NCBI GenBank assembly: GCA_045631525.1
Contig: JAZQUY010000002.1
Location: 151,482 to 215,481 of the forward strand
Length of the DNA: 64,000 nucleotides
Reading direction: 5' to 3'
Origin: SIG440 sp045631525
Lineage (GTDB): Bacteria > Bacillota > Clostridia > Monoglobales > Monoglobaceae
This document shows, piece after piece, positions 8,610 through 18,064 of the stretch; the first letter of the stretch is position 1, and the number at the start of each line of letters is the position of its first letter. A program made the position numbers and the translations under genes. The notes under the pieces were generated by a model, which worked only from the letters and a program-made list of their open reading frames with translations, searched no databases and was not told where the DNA came from.

Positions 8610-9968
8610 TTAAATCTTGAAAATACCAAATGCATCGAGTACTGATGAAATGAGGATAAGAACAATACAAATAGGTGCAAGATATTTTATTACGAAAGTG
8701 AACAGAGCTTTTCTTTTGAATTTTGATGAAAGCTCAACCTCTTCGATAAGTGACTGAGGCTTGAGTACATATCCTACAAAAATGCAAGTGAAGAACGCAA
8801 CGATGGGCATTAGAACACTATTGCTGATAAAGTCAAAGAAATCAAGGAACTGAAGACCGATGATTGTGAAGTTGCTCCAAATGCTGTATCCGAAGATTGA
8901 CAAGAAACCAAGAATAAGAGAAACGACAAAAACAATCAGGCATGATAAATTACGGTTTATTTTGCATTTATCACATACGATTGAAACAACAGTTTCCATA
9001 AGAGAAATTGATGATGTAAGAGCTGCAAAAAGAACCAGCAGGAAGAATGCAACGCCCACTATCTGCCCGCCCCACATGGTTTCGAAAACTTTTGGGAGAG
9101 TCACAAACATAAGGCTTGGACCTTTGCCAAGAGCCTCAGGAGTTCCGCCTGAGAAAACAAAAACGGCTGGGATAATCATAAGTCCAGCAAGAAAAGCAAT
9201 TCCTGTATCAAAAAGTTCGATATTTCCAACGGCAGATTCAAGGTTTACATCCTTTTTCATATATGAACCATATGTAATCATAATTCCCATAGCAAGTGAC
9301 ATTGAATAGAAAAGCTGACCCATAGCTGCAAGAACTGTTGTGGCAGAGAACTTACTGAAATCAGGGAGTACGTAATAAAGCACACCATCAAGAGCACCAG
9401 GCAAACATAATGAATATATAGCAATAATGATTGATAGGATAACCAAAACCGGCATCATAAAGCGGCTCACCTTTTCAATGCCTTTTTCAACACCGCAAAG
9501 AACGATTAAAGCGGTAACACCGATGAATAAAAGGAACCATATTGTAGGTTCTGTGGCTTGCGTTATAAAGCCACCGAAATAATCATCGTTTGCTGCCAAG
9601 TGACCGCCACCAGTAGTGAAAGTGAATAAATATTTCATAACCCATCCGCCGATAACGGAGTAGTAAGGCAAAATAATAACAGGAACAAGGGCCGCAAGCC
9701 AACCCACAAAAGAAAACTTTTTGTTGAGCTTTTTGAATGCTTCGATGGCGCTAAGTCCGGTTTTTCTTCCGATAGCAATTTCGGCAGTCATAAGGGCAAA
9801 GCCTAAAGTAACAGCGAGAATAATGTAAACAAGCAGAAAAATTCCGCCACCGTACTTTGCAGCAAGATAAGGAAATCTCCAGATGTTTCCAAGTCCAACA
9901 GCAGAACCGGCTGCTGCAAGGACAAATCCAAGCTTTCCAGTGAAGCTGCTTCGTTTTTCATTTGTCAT
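8610..9968 (-). CDS. Sodium-dependent amino-acid symporter, NSS/SNF family
   Basis: A 452-residue transporter with about eleven hydrophobic helices. The first helix contains GSAVGLGNIWRFPYLA, the diagnostic unwound Na+/substrate-binding segment of the LeuT/MhsT family. The length fits the shorter bacterial subgroup. These carriers import amino acids, often tryptophan or other hydrophobic ones, with Na+. Single gene with its own promoter (TTGCTT-N16-TATAAT, about 10000-10030 on the minus strand). Confidence 0.93.
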   Translation of the reverse strand: MTNEKRSSFTGKLGFVLAAAGSAVGLGNIWRFPYLAAKYGGGIFLLVYIILAVTLGFALMTAEIAIGRKTGLSAIEAFKKLNKKFSFVGWLAALVPVIILPYYSVIGGWVMKYLFTFTTGGGHLAANDDYFGGFITQATEPTIWFLLFIGVTALIVLCGVEKGIEKVSRFMMPVLVILSIIIAIYSLCLPGALDGVLYYVLPDFSKFSATTVLAAMGQLFYSMSLAMGIMITYGSYMKKDVNLESAVGNIELFDTGIAFLAGLMIIPAVFVFSGGTPEALGKGPSLMFVTLPKVFETMWGGQIVGVAFFLLVLFAALTSSISLMETVVSIVCDKCKINRNLSCLIVFVVSLILGFLSIFGYSIWSNFTIIGLQFLDFFDFISNSVLMPIVAFFTCIFVGYVLKPQSLIEEVELSSKFKRKALFTFVIKYLAPICIVLILISSVLDAFGIFKI

Positions 9969-10045
9969 AAATAGACCCCCTATACGTTGATAATGTAGAT
10001 ATTATACTATATATGTCAAAAAAAGCAAATAAAAAACAAAAAAAC

Positions 10046-10086
10046 AGAAAAAAACAACCTGCTTTTTTCAGGCAGATTGTTCTTAG
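10046..10086 (-). terminator. Terminator of the LysM-GH18 gene
   Basis: On the minus strand AACAATCTGC pairs imperfectly with GCAGGTTGTT, followed by a T-run. Confidence 0.7.
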
Positions 10087-10102
10087 TTGAGATATTTACG
10101 TG

Positions 10103-11380
10103 TTATTGCCTTACATTAAACATATAATTGAGAAGAGAAAAATTTTGTTGGAATGCACGCATATAATTCCAGTAGCCTACTCCGCGCAAGCCCTTTTCGT
10201 TTACGAGATTAAATTTCTGCATAATGCTGCGGACATCTTCAAACCAGACCTCGTGCTCTTTGCCACTATCGTCTGTGTACCTGAACCAAGGAGATTGCGA
10301 AACCTCGTCAAATTGTATAGCTACGCTATTTCTTGCAGCAATTTTTATTGCTTCAACATTTGATATAAGCCGTGCACGACTTTCTCCCTTTACATAAGGA
10401 AGTGTCCAGTCATAGCCGTAGTTTGGTATACCCAGAAAAATTTTTTCTGCAGGAATTCGTGTAAGAGCATAATCCACTACCTGCCGCACGTTTCGTATGG
10501 GTGCCACAGCTAAAGGCGGACCGTAGGTGTACCCCCATTCATATGTCATGAGAAGAACGGCATTGGCATTATCGCCTATCGCCTGATAGTTGTGTCCCTC
10601 ATAAAGAAGACCCCTTTGTGTGTCAGAGGTTTTGGGTGCAAGGGCGGCAATGACCTCGAAACCCAAAGGATTGAGACGGCTTCTCAGCTTTCCTATAAAT
10701 TCGCCATACAAAAGACTATCCTCGGGATAAACAAATTCAAAATCTATGTCAAGTCCGCGATAGTCTTTTGCTTGCATATTGTAGACGACATCTTCTATGA
10801 GCCGTTCTTGAATTTCTGGATTGTTTAAAACAATACTTGCAAGCTCGTTGCTGAAACCTCCGCTTTCTGTGAGGGTGGAAAGATGCATAAGGGGAAGAAC
10901 ACCATAGCCGTATGCTTTTTCAATTAACTCTTCATCATCAAGATACACAAGACCGCCCTGCTCGGTTATTCCGTAAGTGAAAGGTGTGAGATAAGTAGAG
11001 TAAGGGAGTATGCCTTCAATAACAGACATATTTACATAAGGGTATGCATAACCATTTACGTCAATCTCACGGCTAACGTTTCTTTCAAAAGAAATTACAA
11101 GGGTCTGACCGGGATAAAGGGTTGTTCTGCCACCTAAAATAGGATTATTTCGAAACAGTGCATTTACGCTTATTCCATAGTTTTGTGCGATGGAATATAT
11201 CGTTTCGTTTGCGCTTACTGTATGGATTTGTGTTGGGTTTAGAATAAGAAGCGCCTGACCTTCAACTAAAGTGGGAATTTCTTCGAGATTGTTAAGGGTA
11301 ACAACAACAAATTCAGGCACACCGTATTGCTCCGCAATGGATACTGCGGTTTCACCGTTTTTCACTATATGTATATTCAT
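10103..11380 (-). CDS. LysM-domain glycoside hydrolase family 18 (spore cortex/coat type)
   Basis: A 425-residue protein with two LysM repeats (about 1-45 and 48-95, the second containing NETIYSIAQNYGIS) followed by a GH18 barrel. The catalytic DxDxE-type motif reads GLDIDFEFVYPED, and the barrel ends with RGVGYWNY. The architecture matches SleL/YaaH enzymes of Bacillus and Clostridium, which cleave spore cortex fragments during germination and associate with the spore coat. There is no signal peptide, also as in SleL. The start at 11380 follows GGAGGTG; an in-frame upstream ATG overlaps that site. Confidence 0.88.
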   Translation of the reverse strand: MNIHIVKNGETAVSIAEQYGVPEFVVVTLNNLEEIPTLVEGQALLILNPTQIHTVSANETIYSIAQNYGISVNALFRNNPILGGRTTLYPGQTLVISFERNVSREIDVNGYAYPYVNMSVIEGILPYSTYLTPFTYGITEQGGLVYLDDEELIEKAYGYGVLPLMHLSTLTESGGFSNELASIVLNNPEIQERLIEDVVYNMQAKDYRGLDIDFEFVYPEDSLLYGEFIGKLRSRLNPLGFEVIAALAPKTSDTQRGLLYEGHNYQAIGDNANAVLLMTYEWGYTYGPPLAVAPIRNVRQVVDYALTRIPAEKIFLGIPNYGYDWTLPYVKGESRARLISNVEAIKIAARNSVAIQFDEVSQSPWFRYTDDSGKEHEVWFEDVRSIMQKFNLVNEKGLRGVGYWNYMRAFQQNFSLLNYMFNVRQ

Positions 11381-11471
11381 ACAATTCACCTCCATTCTAT
11401 ATTATATTTTCGGGTTTTAAAAGTGTTAAAAAATAAATAGCAGCTAAAATCGACAAATTTTTTAAAAAGTA

Positions 11472-11499
11472 TTGACAAAAGATGAAATGGGTGTATAAT
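11472..11499 (+). promoter_or_regulatory. Promoter of the glycine riboswitch transcript
   Basis: TTGACA (11472-11477), 16-bp spacer, TATAAT (11494-11499). Confidence 0.8.
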
Positions 11500-11544
11500 A
11501 TATGGGTAACCCAGTGAAACTTTCAGAATTTTTTAGACTGAAAG

Positions 11545-11635
11545 CAGAGGGGACTCCGGAGAATCTCATTTTGAGTGCCGAAGGTGCAAGGTGACTTTGT
11601 CACTGAATCTCTCAGGCAAAAGGACGGAGCAGACA
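11545..11635 (+). ncRNA. Glycine riboswitch, single aptamer
   Basis: The sequence contains the conserved glycine aptamer core: GGACTCCGGAGA, then GTGCCGAAGGTGCAA, then AATCTCTCAGGCAAAAGGAC closing with CGGAG. Only one aptamer is present; a small hairpin (CTTTCAG/CTGAAAG, about 11519-11544) precedes it where tandem riboswitches have their first domain. The downstream gene is a Na/alanine-glycine symporter. Glycine binding probably alters formation of the terminator at 11675-11717, because CCGGAG next to the terminator could compete with the aptamer. Confidence 0.93.
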
Positions 11636-11674
11636 AATTCTTATGCTTACATATGTCTGTGTGTCAAATTCCGG

Positions 11675-11717
11675 AGCCGCTGAGTATCACTCGGTCGGCT
11701 ATTTTTATTTTATTTTT
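11675..11717 (+). terminator. Riboswitch expression-platform terminator
   Basis: AGCCG with inner GAGT pairs with ACTC and CGGCT (about 11 bp, one bulged T), followed by ATTTTTATTTTATTTTT, ahead of the symporter ribosome binding site. Confidence 0.8.
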
Positions 11718-11734
11718 CAGGAGGGTTTTTAACC

Positions 11735-13150
11735 ATGCAAGAAACATTATTAAACATTGTGGCAAAAGCCAACGCGTATCTATCTGACTACATTCTTATT
11801 ATTTTGCTTGTAGGCGTCGGACTTTTCTTCTCAATCAAAACACGTTTTGTTCAGGTTCGCTGCTTTGGCGAAGGTATGAAACAGGTATTTGGAAACCTCA
11901 AGCTTAGCGGCGGAAAGCATAAAAGCGGAATCAGTTCCTTCCAGGCACTTGCTACAGCTATTGCAGCTCAGGTAGGTACAGGTAACATCGTTGGTGCATC
12001 TGGCGCAATTCTTATTGGTGGTCCCGGTGCAATATTCTGGATGTGGGTTATCGCATTCCTCGGTATGGCTACTATATATGCTGAAGCTGTGCTTGCGCAG
12101 GAAACAAGAATAAAAGATGAAAATGGAGAAATACACGGTGGTCCTGTTTATTACATAAAGAAAGCTTTCCCCAATGGATTCGGGACATTCCTTTCAGTGT
12201 TCTTTGCTATTGCAGCAGTTCTGGCTCTCGGATTTATGGGAAGCATGGTTCAGTCAAACTCTATTGCTGAAACCTGTAATACTGCATTCGGTATTCCGGT
12301 TTGGGTTATGGGTGTTGTTGTGGCTGTGATTTCAGCTTTCATTTTCCTTGGCGGTGTTCAGCGTCTTGCTTCTGTTACTGAAAAGATGGTGCCGCTTATG
12401 GCACTTCTCTATCTCGTTGGCGGTCTGGTTATACTTTGTATTCGTGTTAAATTTATTCCGGAAACATTCGGTATGATATTTAAGTATGCATTCACACCAA
12501 GTGCTTTGATTGGTGGCGGAATTGGTTATGCACTCAAAACTGCTATCAGTCAGGGTGCAAAGAGAGGTCTTTTCTCAAACGAAGCGGGTATGGGTTCAAC
12601 ACCTCATGCACATGCTATGGCAAATGTGAAAAAGCCTCACGACCAGGGTACAGCTGCTATGATAGGTGTGTTTATTGATACTTTTGTGGTTCTTACAATG
12701 ACAGCCCTTGTTGTTATTTCCTGCCTCTATGCAGGTAGTGGACCACTTGCAGGTCTCACAGGTGATGCGTACATTGCTGCGACATCTGGTGCAGAAGCTA
12801 TTGTGTCAAAAACAACCGCTATGCAAATGGCATTTTCAAGCGCTATTGGTTCCAGTGCATTTGGTAACGGCTTTATTGCAATATGCTTGTTCTTCTTTGC
12901 ACTTTCAACAATTATTGGTTGGAACTTCTTTGGTAAAATAAATGCGCAGTATCTCACAAAGAACAAAAAGATTGGCGTAATTCTTTACGCAGTGATTTCT
13001 ATTGCGTTTATTTTCACAGGCTCAATTCTTTCCAACGATTTGGTATGGGAGCTTACAGACTTCTTTAACTATCTCATGGTTATCCCTAATGCTATTGCTC
13101 TTATTGCACTTTATAAAATTGTTGCAAAGGCGGCAAAAAAGGATAAATAA
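11735..13150 (+). CDS. Sodium:alanine/glycine symporter, AGCS family
   Basis: A 471-residue transporter of about ten helices. Family motifs include TRFVQVR near residue 34, QALATAIAAQVGTGNIVGA near 70-90, and SQGAKRGLFSNEAGMGSTPHAHA in the middle. It imports alanine or glycine with Na+. The glycine riboswitch directly upstream strongly suggests glycine is a physiological substrate. Start codon follows CAGGAGGG. Confidence 0.95.
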   Translation: MQETLLNIVAKANAYLSDYILIILLVGVGLFFSIKTRFVQVRCFGEGMKQVFGNLKLSGGKHKSGISSFQALATAIAAQVGTGNIVGASGAILIGGPGAIFWMWVIAFLGMATIYAEAVLAQETRIKDENGEIHGGPVYYIKKAFPNGFGTFLSVFFAIAAVLALGFMGSMVQSNSIAETCNTAFGIPVWVMGVVVAVISAFIFLGGVQRLASVTEKMVPLMALLYLVGGLVILCIRVKFIPETFGMIFKYAFTPSALIGGGIGYALKTAISQGAKRGLFSNEAGMGSTPHAHAMANVKKPHDQGTAAMIGVFIDTFVVLTMTALVVISCLYAGSGPLAGLTGDAYIAATSGAEAIVSKTTAMQMAFSSAIGSSAFGNGFIAICLFFFALSTIIGWNFFGKINAQYLTKNKKIGVILYAVISIAFIFTGSILSNDLVWELTDFFNYLMVIPNAIALIALYKIVAKAAKKDK

Positions 13151-13197
13151 AACTGGACCGTTACAGAAAAAATGCTTCGAAAAATTTTTGAAAACTA

Positions 13198-13226
13198 TTG
13201 CATTTAAGTGGGAAAAGTGATAAAAT
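13198..13226 (+). promoter_or_regulatory. Promoter of gdhA
   Basis: TTGCAT (13198-13203), 17-bp spacer, TAAAAT (13221-13226). Confidence 0.6.
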
Positions 13227-13260
13227 AAATAGGTTAGAAATTTTTAGGGGGTATATTTTT

Positions 13261-14604
13261 ATGTCATACATCGAAAGAATTATCGAAGACATAAAAAGAA
13301 AGCATGCGTCAGAACCTGAATTTATTCAGACCGTGACTGAGGTGCTTACAAGTATTGCTCCGGTGATTGAAAAACATCCGGAGTATGAAAAGGCTGCAAT
13401 TCTTGAAAGAATGGTTGAGCCTGAAAGACAGATTATTTTCAGAATTGCCTGGGTAGACGATAGTGGCAAGACTCAGGTAAATACCGGTTATCGTGTTCAG
13501 TTTAACGGTGCGATTGGTCCTTACAAGGGCGGCCTTCGTTTCCATCCGTCTGTATATCTCGGAATTATCAAGTTCCTTGGCTTTGAACAGACCTTCAAAA
13601 ACAGCCTTACCGGTCTTCCTATCGGCGGCGGCAAAGGTGGAAGTGATTTTGACCCAAGAGGAAAGAGTGATGGCGAAATCATGAGATTTTGCCAGGCGTT
13701 TATGACAGAACTTTACAGACATATCGGTCCGAACGTTGACGTTCCTGCTGGCGATATTGGTGTTGGTGGAAGAGAAATCGGTTACCTTTACGGTCAGTAC
13801 AAGAGAATAAAGGCTGCTTGGGAAAATGGTGTTCTCACGGGCAAAGGACTCGAGTATGGTGGTTCTCTCATAAGACCTGAAGCTACAGGTTTTGGTGCTA
13901 CATATTATGCAAATGAAGTTTTGCATCATTGTGGTGATGATATCAAAGGCAAAACAGTTGCAGTTTCAGGTTTTGGAAACGTTGCATGGGGCGTTTGCAA
14001 AAAGGTTGCAGAGCTCGGCGGCAAGGTTGTTACAATTTCAGGGCCTGATGGCTATGTTTATGATCCAGATGGTGTGATTACAGAAGAGAAAATCAACTAT
14101 CTTCTTGAAATGAGAGCGTCTGGTCGTGACAAGGCTCAGGATTATGCTGAAAAGTTCGGATGTCAGTTCTTTGCAGGTAAAAAGCCTTGGGAAGTTAAGG
14201 TTGATATTTGTATGCCTTGTGCTACTCAGAACGAAATCAATCTTGATGAAGCAAAGAAGATTGTTGCAAACGGCACAAAGTATTATATCGAAGTTGCAAA
14301 TATGCCTACGACAGAAGAAGCTATGGAATTGATAAAAGAAAGCGGCGCAATAATTGGTCCTTCGAAAGCTGCCAATGCTGGCGGTGTTGCAGTTTCTTCC
14401 TTGGAAATGGCACAGAACTCAATGAGATACAGCTGGACAGCGGAAGAGGTTGATGAAAAGCTTAAGGGTATTATGGTTAATATTCACAAGGTTTCTGTTG
14501 AAACAGCTGAAGAGTATGGTCTAGGTTATGACTTGGTAGCGGGTGCAAATATTGCAGGTTTTATTAAGGTCGCAAAGGCTATGCTGTCTCAGGGTATTTA
14601 TTAA
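13261..14604 (+). CDS. gdhA: Glutamate dehydrogenase
   Basis: A 447-residue hexameric-type enzyme interconverting 2-oxoglutarate plus ammonia and glutamate. The substrate site is seen as GGLRFHPSV and the catalytic lysine in LPIGGGKGGSDFDP; the nucleotide fold contains SGFGNVAWG. Length and motifs fit the NADP-type 450-residue class. The start at 13261 follows AGGGGG; the upstream in-frame extension contains the promoter and is not translated. Own terminator, so monocistronic. Confidence 0.95.
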   Translation: MSYIERIIEDIKRKHASEPEFIQTVTEVLTSIAPVIEKHPEYEKAAILERMVEPERQIIFRIAWVDDSGKTQVNTGYRVQFNGAIGPYKGGLRFHPSVYLGIIKFLGFEQTFKNSLTGLPIGGGKGGSDFDPRGKSDGEIMRFCQAFMTELYRHIGPNVDVPAGDIGVGGREIGYLYGQYKRIKAAWENGVLTGKGLEYGGSLIRPEATGFGATYYANEVLHHCGDDIKGKTVAVSGFGNVAWGVCKKVAELGGKVVTISGPDGYVYDPDGVITEEKINYLLEMRASGRDKAQDYAEKFGCQFFAGKKPWEVKVDICMPCATQNEINLDEAKKIVANGTKYYIEVANMPTTEEAMELIKESGAIIGPSKAANAGGVAVSSLEMAQNSMRYSWTAEEVDEKLKGIMVNIHKVSVETAEEYGLGYDLVAGANIAGFIKVAKAMLSQGIY

Positions 14605-14624
14605 GATTTAAAAATTAATAATGG

Positions 14625-14653
14625 GATGCAGGCGAATGCCTGCATCTTTTTTT
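14625..14653 (+). terminator. Terminator of gdhA
   Basis: GATGCAGGC and GCCTGCATC form a perfect 9-bp stem with a GAAT loop, followed by seven Ts. Confidence 0.93.
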
Positions 14654-14754
14654 GTCAAAAATACACTATGTTGTGGTAAGTATATGCGAAATATACAAAT
14701 AATGGTATATTTTATTGTTAAAGCCTACAAAAAAATGTAAATTTTTTAATTTGC

Positions 14755-14783
14755 TTGAAAAAAGTCGAAAAGTGTTATAAAAT
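14755..14783 (+). promoter_or_regulatory. Promoter of the purine permease
   Basis: TTGAAA (14755-14760), 17-bp spacer, TAAAAT (14778-14783). The 100-nt region before it contains no recognisable purine riboswitch. Confidence 0.6.
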
Positions 14784-14820
14784 AGTTTTGTAAAAAAAAT
14801 TATATGAGGAGTGAAATCTC

Positions 14821-16182
14821 ATGGAAAAGCTTTTTAAATTAAAAGAACATGGAACAAATGTCAAAACTGAGATTCTCGCGGGTATTACTACATTCCTTGC
14901 AATGTCTTATATCCTTGCGGTAAATCCTGGTTATCTTGGCAACATTCCAGGCGCAACACCTGCAGGTATTTTTATGGCTACAGCAATTTCTGCTGCTATT
15001 GCAACAATTTGTATGGCGTTCTTTGCAAACTATCCTGTGGCACTTGCTTCAGGTATGGGCCTAAATGCATTTTTTGCATTCACAGTTTGCGGTGCTATGG
15101 GCTATTCATATCAGGTTGCTCTCACAGCTATCTTGATTGAGGGTATTATATTTATGCTTCTCTCAATATTCAAGTTCCGTGAAGCTCTGGTTAACAAAAT
15201 TCCTGCAAACCTCAAGTTTGGTATCACAGCAGGTATAGGTCTTTTCATCACAATTATTGCTCTTCTTAATGCAAAAATTGTTGTTGCTGACCCTGCTACA
15301 ACCGTTGCAATGGGCAACCTTGCATCACCCGGTGTTGTTCTGGCACTTGTTGGTCTTTTGGCAATTGGTGTGCTTCAGCACTTCAAAGTTCCCGGTGGAA
15401 TTCTTCTCGGTATCATCATTACATGGGTGCTCGGTATCGTTGCTGAACTTATCGGTTGGTATGTTCCTGACCCTGCAAATGGTGTATATTCTGTAATCCC
15501 TAATCTTACTTGGGAATCAATCAAAGCAAACTTTGCAGCTCCGGCTCTTTTCCAGTTTGACTTTGGATTTATTGCAAAGAATTGTGCAGGATTTATTCTT
15601 GTTGTGTTCACATTCCTTTATACTGATATATTTGATACAGTTGGTACACTTATCGGTGTTGCTGAAAAAGGTGACCTTCTTGATAAAGACGGAAGACTTC
15701 CCAAAGCTGGCGGTGCTTTGATGGCTGATGCTGTTGGTACTGTTGTTGGTGCTTGTCTTGGTACATCAACTGTTACAAGCTATGTTGAATCAAGTGCCGG
15801 CGTTGCAGCAGGCGGAAAAACAGGTCTTACTGCTGTTACAACAGCTGTTATGTTCCTTATTGCAATTATTTTTGCACCTATTTTCCTCGCAATCCCCGGC
15901 TTTGCTACAACACCTGCTATGCTTTATGTTGGTCTTTTGATGCTTTCTTCAATCAAGAAAGTTGACTTTGATGGCGATGCAGCAGATGTAATCGGTGCAT
16001 TCCTTGCAATTGTAATGATGCCTCTTACATACTCAATAGCAAACGGCATTATGTTCGGTATGCTCGCTTGGGTTATCTTGAAACTTGTTACAGGCAAGGC
16101 AAAAGACATCAGCGGTGTAATGTGGGTTTCAGTTGCTTTGTTTGCAATTTATATTGTGCTCAAGGTTATGGGTCTTGCATAA
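14821..16182 (+). CDS. Purine permease, NCS2 AzgA/PbuG-like
   Basis: A 453-residue transporter with about twelve or more helices. It opens with ILAGITTFLAMSYILAVNP and has ASGMGLNAFFAF and TDIFDTVGTLIGVA, diagnostic of the AzgA-like branch (adenine, guanine, hypoxanthine) of the nucleobase:cation symporter 2 family. The next gene is a phosphoribosyltransferase, so the two probably import and trap a purine base. Confidence 0.93.
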   Translation: MEKLFKLKEHGTNVKTEILAGITTFLAMSYILAVNPGYLGNIPGATPAGIFMATAISAAIATICMAFFANYPVALASGMGLNAFFAFTVCGAMGYSYQVALTAILIEGIIFMLLSIFKFREALVNKIPANLKFGITAGIGLFITIIALLNAKIVVADPATTVAMGNLASPGVVLALVGLLAIGVLQHFKVPGGILLGIIITWVLGIVAELIGWYVPDPANGVYSVIPNLTWESIKANFAAPALFQFDFGFIAKNCAGFILVVFTFLYTDIFDTVGTLIGVAEKGDLLDKDGRLPKAGGALMADAVGTVVGACLGTSTVTSYVESSAGVAAGGKTGLTAVTTAVMFLIAIIFAPIFLAIPGFATTPAMLYVGLLMLSSIKKVDFDGDAADVIGAFLAIVMMPLTYSIANGIMFGMLAWVILKLVTGKAKDISGVMWVSVALFAIYIVLKVMGLA

Positions 16183-16201
16183 AATAAAAATGAAGGCAGA
16201 T

Positions 16202-16236
16202 ATCCCTCGTCTTCAAAGACGGGGGATTATTTTCTT
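16202..16236 (+). terminator. Hairpin between permease and phosphoribosyltransferase
   Basis: ATCCCTCGTCTT pairs with AAGACGGGGGAT followed by a T-rich stretch; possibly a partial terminator that lowers expression of the second gene. Confidence 0.6.
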
Positions 16237-16258
16237 TGATGTAAAGGAGCTTGTTGAA

Positions 16259-16816
16259 ATGGACAGATTTTATGAAATGGAAATTGCCGGAGTGACTCGC
16301 GAACTCCCGCTTTGCAAGGTTTCGGATGATTTTTATATTGCAGCGTTTATTATGTTTGGTGATGTAGAAATTACGGTTAACAGTGCGCGTGAACTGCTCA
16401 AAAAGGCGCCTGAGTGCGATGTAATGATTACGGCGGAATCAAAAGGTATCCCGCTTCTTTATGAAATGGCAAGGCAAGCAGGACACAACTATTACATTGT
16501 TGCACGCAAAGGCCCCAAGCTCTATATGAAAGATGTAATAACAACAGAGGTTGATTCTATTACCACTGCCCACAAACAGACTCTTTGTATTGGAGCGGAG
16601 GAAGCGGAGGCTATGAAAGATAAACGTGTGTTGATTGTTGACGATGTAATCAGCACAGGGGAATCTTTGGCGGCCCTTGAAACTCTCATTGAACAGGTTG
16701 GCGGAAAAGTGGTAGGTCGCATGGCAGTCCTCGCTGAAGGCGATGCAATAGGCAGAGAAGATATTACTTATCTTGCTCCATTACCAGTGTTTCATGCTGA
16801 CGGAACTGCTATTTAA
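16259..16816 (+). CDS. Purine phosphoribosyltransferase-like protein
   Basis: A 185-residue type I phosphoribosyltransferase. The PRPP-binding signature is VLIVDDVISTGES in the C-terminal half; a FGDVEITVNSA segment and a GP-K-type loop precede it. It probably converts a purine base and PRPP to a nucleotide (closest in layout to adenine or xanthine phosphoribosyltransferases). The ATG at 16259 has AAAGGAG 9 nt upstream; a longer in-frame start overlaps the permease and lacks a site. Confidence 0.85.
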   Translation: MDRFYEMEIAGVTRELPLCKVSDDFYIAAFIMFGDVEITVNSARELLKKAPECDVMITAESKGIPLLYEMARQAGHNYYIVARKGPKLYMKDVITTEVDSITTAHKQTLCIGAEEAEAMKDKRVLIVDDVISTGESLAALETLIEQVGGKVVGRMAVLAEGDAIGREDITYLAPLPVFHADGTAI

Positions 16817-16865
16817 CAAGAAGCTTTTGGCGGGTAACTTTTGTTGAAAAATTTCCATCGGTGTA

Positions 16866-16894
16866 TTGACAAGTGGCACTTTATATGCTATATT
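16866..16894 (+). promoter_or_regulatory. Promoter of the ROK regulator
   Basis: TTGACA (16866-16871), 17-bp spacer, TATATT (16889-16894). Confidence 0.75.
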
Positions 16895-16897
16895 ATG

Positions 16898-16920
16898 ATT
16901 AGTACAGCCGATGGACTAAT
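16898..16920 (+). promoter_or_regulatory. Candidate ROK operator 1
   Basis: Inverted repeat with arms ATTAGTACA and TGGACTAAT separated by 5 bp, at the transcription start of the ROK gene. The outer TTAGT/ACTAA matches the ends of known XylR-type ROK operators (established knowledge). The right half-site recurs before the DegT gene. Confidence 0.55.
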
Positions 16921-16934
16921 TGTGTGAGGTTGGT

Positions 16935-18056
16935 ATGTTGGAAGTTGTAAAATCATCACAGCAGTTGATAAAAGAATCAAATATGCGTTTGGTTTTTCGC
17001 TTGATTCATAAAAATGGTTGTATTTCCCGTGCGGATATCAAAAAAATCACTGGACTGAGTGCCACTACGGTTTCATCTTTGGTTGAGGAGCTGATGGCGG
17101 ATGGTTTGGTTGAGGAATGTGGAATCAAGGATTCAAATACCAGTGGACGCAAGGCTGTGCTCTTGCAGGTTTGTGCCGACGGCGGATATTTTGTGGGACT
17201 TGATATAAGAAAAAACCGCATTGTTGCTGATGTTTTTGCACTTGATTTCACTTCGGTCTTTCATACAGAAGTACCGATTGTAAAAGGCCAGAAGATTGCC
17301 ATGGGGATTTTGCATGCAATCGGTATGGCGTCCCGAAACAGAAGAATTTTGGGTGTTACTATGGGTGTTCCCGGTGTTATCGATACAAAAAACAACCGAA
17401 TTTTGTCCTCCACAGTTTTGGATGCAGAGGATGCACATGATGTTTATCAGACAGTTTTTGAGGCGATGCCTGATGTCAGGGTCATTCTCAAAAACAACTC
17501 CGGACTTGTGGCGTATGCTGAGAAAGAATTTGGTGCTGATGAGCAGGTGAAAAATCTCGTTTCTATTGATATTGATGATGGTGTTGGTGCGGGTATTCTT
17601 ATTGATGGAAATATCTATGACGGCAGCGGTATGGCAGGTGAATTTGGGCATATAACTATTGATTTCAATGGAAAACGCTGTCAGTGTGGAAATTATGGTT
17701 GTCTTGAACTTGTTGCCAGCATACCGGCAATTTTAAGGAAAACAGATTGTTTTTCAATAGATGAACTCTTGAAGAAACTTGAAGCTGATGATAAAAAAGC
17801 GAAGGAGGCAGTTCTTGATACTGCCAGGGCCCTTGCGTTTGGAGTTAACAATATTGTGAATTTGATTGACCCGGAATTTATTGTCATTGGCGGACCGATT
17901 CGAACACTGGGCGAGTTTCTCATGGAACCGCTTAAAAGGTGTTTTGATGAGATTTCATTGATAAAGGATAAATACATAAGGTATTCGATGCTTGAGGGAA
18001 ATCCTGTTACACTGGGAGGAGCAAAAGTTGTTTTTGACTCGATTTTTGGTGCATAA
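16935..18056 (+). CDS. ROK-family transcriptional regulator
   Basis: A 373-residue protein with an N-terminal winged helix-turn-helix (about 15-70, SRADIKKITGLSATTVSSL) and a C-terminal ROK domain. The latter shows GEFGHITIDF and the zinc-type motif CQCGNYGCLE, as in NagC/XylR repressors that sense a sugar or sugar phosphate. The ATG at 16935 follows TGAGG. It lies directly upstream of a DegT aminotransferase and Gfo/Idh oxidoreductase, the likely regulated genes. Effector unknown. Confidence 0.9.
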   Translation: MLEVVKSSQQLIKESNMRLVFRLIHKNGCISRADIKKITGLSATTVSSLVEELMADGLVEECGIKDSNTSGRKAVLLQVCADGGYFVGLDIRKNRIVADVFALDFTSVFHTEVPIVKGQKIAMGILHAIGMASRNRRILGVTMGVPGVIDTKNNRILSSTVLDAEDAHDVYQTVFEAMPDVRVILKNNSGLVAYAEKEFGADEQVKNLVSIDIDDGVGAGILIDGNIYDGSGMAGEFGHITIDFNGKRCQCGNYGCLELVASIPAILRKTDCFSIDELLKKLEADDKKAKEAVLDTARALAFGVNNIVNLIDPEFIVIGGPIRTLGEFLMEPLKRCFDEISLIKDKYIRYSMLEGNPVTLGGAKVVFDSIFGA

Positions 18057-18064
18057 AAATCGTA

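Noticed and set aside
13309..13929. 206-residue minus-strand frame opposite gdhA
   Set aside because: Antisense shadow of the glutamate dehydrogenase coding sequence; no ribosome binding site or family motif.
14660..14820. Purine riboswitch upstream of the NCS2 permease
   Set aside because: The conserved three-way junction sequence of the purine aptamer is absent.
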